A stretch of DNA of 64,000 bases, from positions 80,745,942-80,809,941 of the forward strand of contig OZ035962.1 in the NCBI GenBank assembly GCA_964034945.1, in the 5' to 3' direction. The position numbers and the translations under genes are program-made. Shown here one piece after another: positions 57,792 through 64,000 of the stretch (positions are counted from its first letter, which is position 1; the number at the start of each line of letters is the position of its first letter). The stretch is from Chrysopilus asiliformis. Its lineage: Eukaryota; Arthropoda; Insecta; Diptera; Rhagionidae. Below the pieces are notes generated by a model. It was given only the letters and a program-made list of their open reading frames with translations, did not search any database and was not told the origin of the DNA.

Positions 57792-58301
57792 CCAGGAAGA
57801 CCGAGCCATGCTCGGCGAGCTTAAAATCCTACTTTTGCTGATTTTTGGGGAAAAACTAAATTCACATTATCTTTACAGAGCTTTTCCAGAGTTTTTAAGT
57901 TCTCGACCTAGAAAGCTAGAACTAAAACTAACGCGCCATAACAAAATTTCATAGAAATCGGTTGAGTGGTAATCGCTGTCACCGATTTTTGAAACGTTGC
58001 TTTCAGACACCAGGTGAGGGTTATCGAGGGGAGGGAAAAGTCAGGTTTGTAGTGGAAAAATCGAAAGCCCTTAGCCCTCTTAGTAATACTGTAAAGTTTC
58101 ATTAAAATAGGACCACCCAATTCGAAGATACCAGGCGAGGGGTATCGAGGGGAATTTTCTCAGAGGTGAGACCTATCTAGATCGATTCCTTGTCCCCGAA
58201 AATCCCTACCCTCAAGTTTCGTGAAAATCGTTAGGCGGGTTTTCGAGATCGTTTGCGCAGACAGACAGACAGACAGGCATTCCTCGTATTATATTATAGG
58301 A
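57792..58301 (-). mobile_element. Non-autonomous Helitron, second family
   Basis: The minus strand starts TCCTATAATATAATACGAGG and ends in the hairpin CCGAGCATGGCTCGG, five bases and CTGG, followed by T. This fits the Helitron rule (5' TC, 3' hairpin and CTRR, insertion between A and T). No helicase gene. It holds repeated words AGACACCAGGTGAGGG and GATACCAGGCGAGG. Confidence 0.7.
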
Positions 58302-59969
58302 TTGAATTCTACCGAAGGTTCTCGGCTTCTAGGTTTCACATCCAAAATTCCCTCCAACCATTTAATGTACTCGAATGCCTATTTCTTGCTTTTTAAAAAG
58401 ATTTTTTTAGTCGGTGATTTTTCAAAATTTTCAATTTTCATTTTTTAACGCAAGAAAAAATAAAATTTCCCATGGATTAGTTGCACTTTTAAAACATGTC
58501 TAGATTTTTCCCCCATTTTCTGCCATTATATTTTAATAAATCTTCTTGTCAACTCACATGGAAAATATTAATTTATTATCGACTTCTCAATTGATTTCAA
58601 TTTTGATATGCATATCATAAAATTCACACCAAATTTATTAAAATCAACCACTCAACAATTAACCCCAACGTTTTGTCAGAAATTAAAAATTTTGTTGGTC
58701 AATTAAACATAAAAGATTGTGAATTATGACTTCTATAATTTCACAAAATGTGTTTTCAATTTTTTCAAGAGTCCTTGACGGACTAATCATTCAACGTCCG
58801 TCGTCGAATAAAAAAATTCAATTCTTATAAGATGAATTTACAGTCAAAGATTAGGCCAAGTGCATGCATAAATACTTTGTCGTAAAGGATTTGACTTTTA
58901 ATGCAACCAGGATACAAATCAGGACACTTCAGTTTACAACTTGAAAATTTAAAAAGAAAAAAAGGCAGATTTTCGCCCGATACGAGCCGTCTTTCTCATT
59001 GAGTTTGAATCACAGTTTATTTCAATAGCAATCATTATAATTGAAAAAAGCGTGGTATAAAAGAGGCAAATTTCGTACGTCATTTAAGAGTAAGAAATAT
59101 ACGCGCTCCAGAAGATTTTCGTATAGAAAAACGACGATTGAAAAGTATTAGCCAAGTGGCCACTTAGTCGCTGCATGGTAAAATCTCGCAAAAGAATCCC
59201 ACGGTTTTTGTATGGCCACAGGAACAGTAGGGTAAATCATGAAAATTTATCCCTCTGTGTTTCCGCCCGTCGTACGTTTCTACACACCAATTCTACACAC
59301 TCACAACAAATTGCTTCGCATAATTATGGTTTTAAAAACATCTTTTAACATTTAAATTGCGAAAAGCTGAACTATTTTTTTTCTACTTTCATACCCTAAA
59401 AAAGTTTTTGGGGAGCATACTTAGAAATCAAGGATTAAACAAATGCTAAAATGTTTTTTTTTAATCCTCAAAATTTTTTATTACTTTCTTGTATAATTCC
59501 ACTCATCGTATTCACGCCGAATTCCGCTAATTACTCGTAAGTCACAGAATTCCTGAATTCAGCCAAAAATAATTAAGTGGCTGACTTTTTTCATTGTTTG
59601 GACTTGTTTTCTTTGTAATTATTTTCTAGAAGTTTTTTTTTGGTAAATTCAGAAAAAAATCATTAAAAAAGAATGGCTGGCTTTTCACAAAAGCTTTTCA
59701 GGAACTCCTTTTACGTACTTCACCAATTTCATGCATAAAAAAAATTCGTGTGAAGTACATTGAAACCTCGATACCGTAAACCGATATAAAATTAGGGAGT
59801 TATATAGTATCAAGGAGTATACGCTACTGAGGGAAGAAAATATCGTTCTGATTTCATAGAACATAAAATACATTTTGTTCTATAACTTTTTCTAGGTTTT
59901 AAAAAATTGCGATTACGCAAAATTACTAGAATGCCTCAGTAGTATTTTGCTGTATGAACTGTTTTTTTC
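58302..59969. other. No gene recognised; one possible TE scrap
   Basis: AACCTCGATACCGTAAACCG near 59764 resembles a pogo-type or family C end with no partner. Otherwise AT-rich. Confidence 0.4.
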
Positions 59970-60244
59970 GAAGTCTGTCTGTCCGTCCATGAACATCATA
60001 ACTTTCGAGAGGATTAAGCGAGAAACTCAAAATGTTGTACAGTTTTATTTCTAGAAAATAGAAAGTCTGGGTTCTTGACCGGGCCATTACTTCACCCCTT
60101 CCCGTGACAAATGAAACAGTTTTTTGAAATTTTCTCGCAAATAATTAGTCGTATTAAAAAATTTTCGTTTATAATATGATGTTACATAACCCATACATAC
60201 ATCAAAATCCAGTTGGACCAAGCCTTTCCCACCTCCCTCATACT

Positions 60245-60505
60245 GAAAGAAAAGATAGTAAATTTAACTACTTTGTAATGGGAAATCGTGACTATTACTA
60301 AAAGAATTAATTTTAACTACAAAAATAGTCAAAATCAACAATTTTTGCAAGAAATTTAACTTCTTAGTAGTAAAGTTTACTATTTTGTATTTTAATTGTC
60401 CATTTTTTCAATTAAAATTAACTATTTTGTAATAAAAATTAACTATTTTATTGGTAGTCCCGATTTCCCAGTATAAAGTAGTTAGATTTACTATTTCTTT
60501 TCTCT
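60245..60505. mobile_element. Palindromic-ended MITE
   Basis: The arms, with AATAGTAAAT(C/T)TAACTACTT and GGGAAATCG and complements, face each other. The centre is rich in TTAACTA words. It interrupts family A. The target duplication is unclear. Confidence 0.6.
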
Positions 60506-60648
60506 ACGTGCATACAAATCGAATACTTCCTTCCTATTTTCTCGAAAACGGTGCATCTATACTTTCTTCCTATTTCTATATCTATACTTTCTTCCTATTT
60601 TCTCGAAAACGGTGCATCGTATCGAAAAATTTATAAATATGAAATGTA

Positions 60649-61131
60649 AAGGGTCTTTCAACAAGGACATAACAATTTTGTATTTTAATAAAAACGCACG
60701 CTAAAACTTTTTTATGATCTGGCAATGCTAAAACGTCAGTCAATGTTTACATTTTTATCATGGTGAACTTCACGAACGAGCAACGTTTGGAAATTATTAA
60801 AACTTACTACCCAAAATCCGGAGTCGGTGGTCGCAATCGTGTAATCTCGAGAAATGGTCCGGTCGAATGGCCACCTCGCTCATGCGATTTAACGCCGTTG
60901 GTTTTTTTATATGGGAAAATGTTAAGTCGTTGGTTTATGCCAACAAGCCAACAATGTTAGAGGAGCTCAGGAACAATATCGAATGCGAAATTGCCAACGT
61001 TCCGGCCGATATGTGTGGAAGAGTGGTGGAAAATTGGCTCCAAAGAATCAATCTGCAAACGTGCTCGCGGTGGCCATATGAACGACATCGAATTTCATAC
61101 AAAATTGTTATGTCCTTGTTGAAAGACCCGA
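60649..61131 (+). mobile_element. Internally deleted DD41D-like mariner derivative
   Basis: The inverted ends GGGTCTTTCAACAAGGACAT and complement, two bases inside each border, are flanked by TA (60647-60648 and 61132-61133). 483 bp. The start and the end of a transposase gene are joined and the middle is deleted, which shows how MITEs arise. Its ends differ from those of the 2033-2948 element. Confidence 0.85.
60760..61125 (+). pseudogene. Transposase relic, N- and C-terminal parts fused
   Basis: The first 17 codons, MVNFTNEQRLEIIKTYY, are the beginning of a rosa/DD41D-like transposase. The frame then jumps to NGPVEWPPRSCDLTPL near the third catalytic residue, so the DNA-binding remainder and the first two catalytic aspartates are gone. 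A small deletion at LTPL removes the expected third aspartate and shifts the frame. In the next frame NVKSLVYANKP, LRNNIE and RVVENWLQRINL show the conserved C-terminus. Not functional. Confidence 0.85.
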
Positions 61132-61193
61132 TACTTGGAAAGATTTTACAGAGCAGTTCCACACATTAAAATCCAATCGGATGATTCCTATCA

Positions 61194-61217
61194 CCCCCCC
61201 CCCCCCCCCCCCCCCCC
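61194..61217. repeat. Run of 24 C
   Basis: The run follows AATCCAATCGGATGATTCCT, at the position where other family A copies carry a mixed pyrimidine tract or, at 47514, the heptamer array. Confidence 0.9.
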
Positions 61218-61325
61218 GTCTCTTTGCATCGTCACACGAAGGGTTTTTTTAATAAAAATTTAGTCTGTCCTCAGATTTAGTATTTGACGATTGGCCCCTG
61301 GCAATTGTAGCTTTTTTAACAACAA

Positions 61326-62159
61326 TTTGCATCACATTTAAAAAACGGATTAAACTTCATAAAAAAAAACCCCCCAGGAATCGTGGATTCATATAAATAT
61401 CCGGAGAAAAAAACCATTAGATGACATTTCAAAGATGTTATTATAGAAAACCATAGAAAAGATGATAATTGACGTGAATAATGAAGTAGCAAATTGATAT
61501 GGTTATGTAACATTATTAATGCGAATCAAAACTAAAGTGATGTTAATAGTAACACCCTCTACAATGTGGCTGATAAACACTTAAGGCTATCATAAGTCAT
61601 TACAGTAATTTGCTATATATGCTAGTAGAAAGGGTCCCTTATTGTCAGTCTCAATGGCATTATGCTTCCACTTATCCAGAGCTTCTGATTCCATTCAGAC
61701 ACATTTCCTGATATTTTTTCCGCCGGAAGCTACTTGAGGGATGAAATGAAATGAAACGATATTCTCCCCTCCCCCAACCAACAAACGTAACTTATGAGAA
61801 AAAGTCATTCATATTTTTCTGCTGTATTTTTTTTTTTTCTTATATCCATCTATGCTGATATTTTTTGGGCACAAGAAGTCTGTGTACTCGTAGCTGCCAA
61901 AAAGGACGTTTTAAGGGGTTTATTATGATACTTTTATATACGCGATGGCAAAAATATTTCTAAGGGGCAAAAAGAAGGATTGGTATTCGTGTCTAGGTGG
62001 GTGAGAAATAAAGAACCTTATGTTTTCTACAAGTGCTTGCGGGCCATCATTATACACTCTATATGAGGACATACATTTTTATTTAAAAAAAATCCATTTG
62101 GAGAGAACTAGGATTGGTTCGATGAAATTTTGACGGTTATCATACTAATATATAAAAAA
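61326..62159. other. No gene recognised
   Basis: AT-rich linker; no bounded element. Confidence 0.4.
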
Positions 62160-62868
62160 AATTTAAAAAAAGGCTTTTATTAAAAAAAATGCACTAAAAA
62201 GATAAAAATAATTTTCTGGACGCTGTGTATCACAAATATAAAAGCTTTTAAAAAGCGAGATAAATGTTTAGATATTTTATTGTTTTATGCTTTATCTCAC
62301 TTTTTAAAAGCTTTTATATTTGTGATACACAGCGTCCAGAAAATTATTTTTTTCTTTTTAGTGCATTTTTTTTTATTAAAAGCTTTTTTTAAATTTTTTT
62401 TGTTATTTTTTTTATTTTGTTCTTTGTAGTCTTCGAATATGCTTACATTTGATAAATGTCCTTACAGGCTTTTTAATGACAGATTCGGATTCAGCGACCC
62501 CAAAAACCCCCAGAATAGATTTTTTTCCGGAAAATTTGGAGAAAAGGATAATCACGTTATCCTTACAGGACCTTCCGTTATCCTTACAGACTTTTTAATG
62601 ACAGATTCGGATTCAGCGACCCCAAAAACCCCCAGAATAGATTTTTTCCCGGAAAATTTGAGGAGAAGGATAATTGTTATCCTTACAGGACCTTCCCTTA
62701 TCCTTACAAGGACGAAGTAGAGAAAATATTGTATTTTCATCGGACTTATATAAGTGTACAAAATTTCAAGTGAATCGGATGAATGGAAGTTGGTCAACAT
62801 TTGATTGCAAGATTTGATCTGACAGACAGACAAACAGACAGACACGAGGGCAAGCTAAATAAAAGCTT
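62160..62868 (+). mobile_element. Family B element, most complete copy
   Basis: The hairpin head (62211-62343) is followed by two body units exactly 122 bp apart (TTTTAATGACAGATTCGGAT at 62471 and 62593), each with CCCCAAAAACCCCCAGAATA and a TTATCCTTACAGGACCTTCC word. The tail is CAGACAGAC...GGCAAGCTAAATAAAAG. No protein. Confidence 0.75.
62211..62343. repeat. Family B hairpin, extended form
   Basis: Arms of about 55 bp carry CGCTGTGTATCACAAATATA and complement, then AAAGCTTTTAAAAAGCGAGA, around a short AT loop. Longer than the 6049-6148 hairpin because an AAGCTTTTAAAA word, the same as the family's tail, is included in each arm. Confidence 0.8.
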
Positions 62869-63160
62869 TTAAAAATGAGTTGGTGTCTGTCTGTCTGTTC
62901 CTCTTTCACGCAAAAACGGCTGAACCGATTGACTTCAAATTTGGCATGAGTGCCTGTGGTAGTTCTAGTTCCAACATAGGCATACGGAAAAGTAGCGCGA
63001 GGGGTGGGTGGAGTAAGGGGTGGGGGGAGTAAGGGAAGGGGGTAAAGTGATTTTGAAACTTAGTTTTTGCGCTATGTTACACTTTCGCGGGGAAACTACT
63101 GAACCGATTGGCCTGAAATTTGGCATAGATGTTCGTCGGGGGTCCGCGAAGCGGTTCTAG
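62869..63160 (+). mobile_element. Helitron copy 3, 5'-truncated and fused to family B
   Basis: It starts at TTAAAAATGAGTTGGTGTCT without the TC start of the other copies and runs directly on from the family B tail. It ends CCGCGAAGCGG, two bases, CTAG and T. Same family as 54150-54637 and 56905-57428, opposite orientation. Confidence 0.65.
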
Positions 63161-63540
63161 TGTAAAATAATACTCTACGTTTAGCCTTTATAAATTTTTC
63201 GATACGACTCACCGTTTTCGAGACACTTGAAATTTTGTGCAGTTGCATTTCTCGTAAATGGCTAGGCCAAGTTCCTGAAGGGGAAAATTGGACCATTGCT
63301 TCCGCCCTCCCCCTTACAAACAGTTTTTTGCAATTTTCTCGAAAACGGTGAGTCAAACTGAAAAATTTAGGAAGTAAAAATCTGTTTAGAATATGATTTT
63401 ACATAACCGTTCCTTACGGTTATGAAATCCAATCGGACCACTCCTATACCTCTCTCCTATACAAATGGATTTTTTAAATTAATATTTTGTCTATCATGTA
63501 GTATTTTACGATTGGCCGCTGGCAATTGTAGCTTTTCTTG
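63161..63540 (-). repeat. Family A dispersed repeat
   Basis: It contains CTCACCGTTTTCGAGA in both directions, TAGAATATGATTTTACATAA, AATCCAATCGGACCACTCCT and GGCAATTGTAGCTTTTCTT. In this copy the pyrimidine stretch is short (CTCCTATACCTCTCTCCTAT), giving the unexpanded reference state. Confidence 0.6.
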
Positions 63541-63879
63541 TGTTTTAAATGCACGATTAACTTATCTAGTGCAGATTCTCTGCTTATTTTAAGCTGTGTG
63601 AAGTTTATTATTGTTGCTGTTTTATTAACTTCGGGTGTTTGAAAGTTAATAAATGGGAGACGAAACTTAAAATCGTGAATTTTTAAATTTTTGTGCAAAC
63701 CTACATAGTGGTAGCTTTCGATTAAGAAGAAAAACACTCAAATTGGTGCTATAGAACTCCATATCTAAGGATGTATAAAAATCCTTATTTTTTACATTAA
63801 AAAAAATTGTGAGCTGTTTGAACTCTTTCTAGTTCTTCGATTTCGTGGCCATTACACGTTCATCGAAAAAAATAATTTT
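63541..63879. other. No gene recognised
   Basis: AT-rich linker; nothing bounded. Confidence 0.4.
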
Positions 63880-64000
63880 TTCATCCCAATATCATTGAAA
63901 AAAATATTATCATCATCCTCTGCGCTACAACTCTCGAATAGCCTGGGTCTGCTCAATTGAGGTTTCATAACAATTTCTTCCCTGCTTCGCCCGCGGCGCA
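63880..64000 (-). pseudogene. Family K fragment, second copy, running off the window
   Basis: Reverse of 13500-13600; the minus-strand frame reads REEIVMKPQLSRPRLFESCS followed by an acidic stretch. It continues towards the window edge with RRGRS upstream, so more of the parent sequence may lie outside. Confidence 0.4.

Larger units (their letters stand above)
59970..61325 (-). repeat. Family A copy with two nested MITEs
   Basis: Family A blocks (a TCTGTCTGTCCGTCC run, AATTTTCTCG, TACATCAAAATCCAGTTGG) are followed by the MITE at 60245-60505 and a duplicated TTTTCTCGAAAACGGTGCAT (twice within 60538-60620). After the 60649-61131 insertion it resumes with TTAAAATCCAATCGGATG and ends GGCAATTGTAGCTTT. 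Confidence 0.6.

Noticed and set aside
59760..59790. Lone AACCTCGATACCGTAAACCG word as a transposon end
   Set aside because: No partner end or target duplication within reach.

Overview
The window reads as AT-rich arthropod nuclear DNA, most likely from an insect. The evidence is an intronless SoxB-class HMG-box gene closely resembling insect Sox21a, remnants of irritans-type and DD41D (rosa-like) mariner transposons, and many non-autonomous DNA transposons and Helitrons. A dipteran host is my best guess, but the sequence does not prove the order. There are no rRNA genes, convincing tRNA genes, CRISPR arrays or bacterial-style operons.

Only one complete host gene can be supported: Sox21a at 33126-34142 on the minus strand. 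A possible 66-nt internal exon of an unidentified plus-strand gene lies at 30740-30805. The region around Sox21a, about 30.4 to 35.9 kb, holds no transposon that I can delimit, although both sides are packed with them. This looks like a protected regulatory block around a developmental gene.

The rest is a mosaic of mobile elements and simple repeats. From left to right: a palindromic foldback (1.7 kb); a broken DD41D mariner (2.0-2.9 kb); recurring families here called A, B, C, D, E, F, G, H, I and K; a Harbinger-like element carrying a Myb/SANT-like reading frame (14.2-15.1 kb); a Harbinger-like MITE inside a decayed coding sequence (16.3 kb); a hAT-like element stuffed with other insertions (18.6-21.0 kb); two F copies (23.0-24.0 and 27.8-29.1 kb, the second with a nested MITE); a broken irritans-type mariner (29.5-30.4 kb); the Sox21a block; a deep nest at 36-39 kb with a pogo/Tigger-like MITE that holds a 71-bp piggyBac-like MITE; a CACCC-ended element (42.2-43.7 kb) next to Harbinger-, CACTC- and Tigger-like MITEs (to 45.2 kb); and, to the end, two Helitron families, long 7-bp and 9-bp arrays, and an internally deleted mariner derivative (60.6-61.1 kb).

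Three patterns recur. Several unrelated MITE families with TA target duplications carry internal repeats of the core word of their own terminal inverted repeats. Family A carries a pyrimidine-rich stretch that became a 7-bp array of about 73 units in one copy and a run of 24 C in another. Families with CACTC/CACCC ends use TA or TG as a two-base target duplication. Family letters are local labels. Superfamily names rest on terminal motifs and target duplications read by eye, not on a database search.
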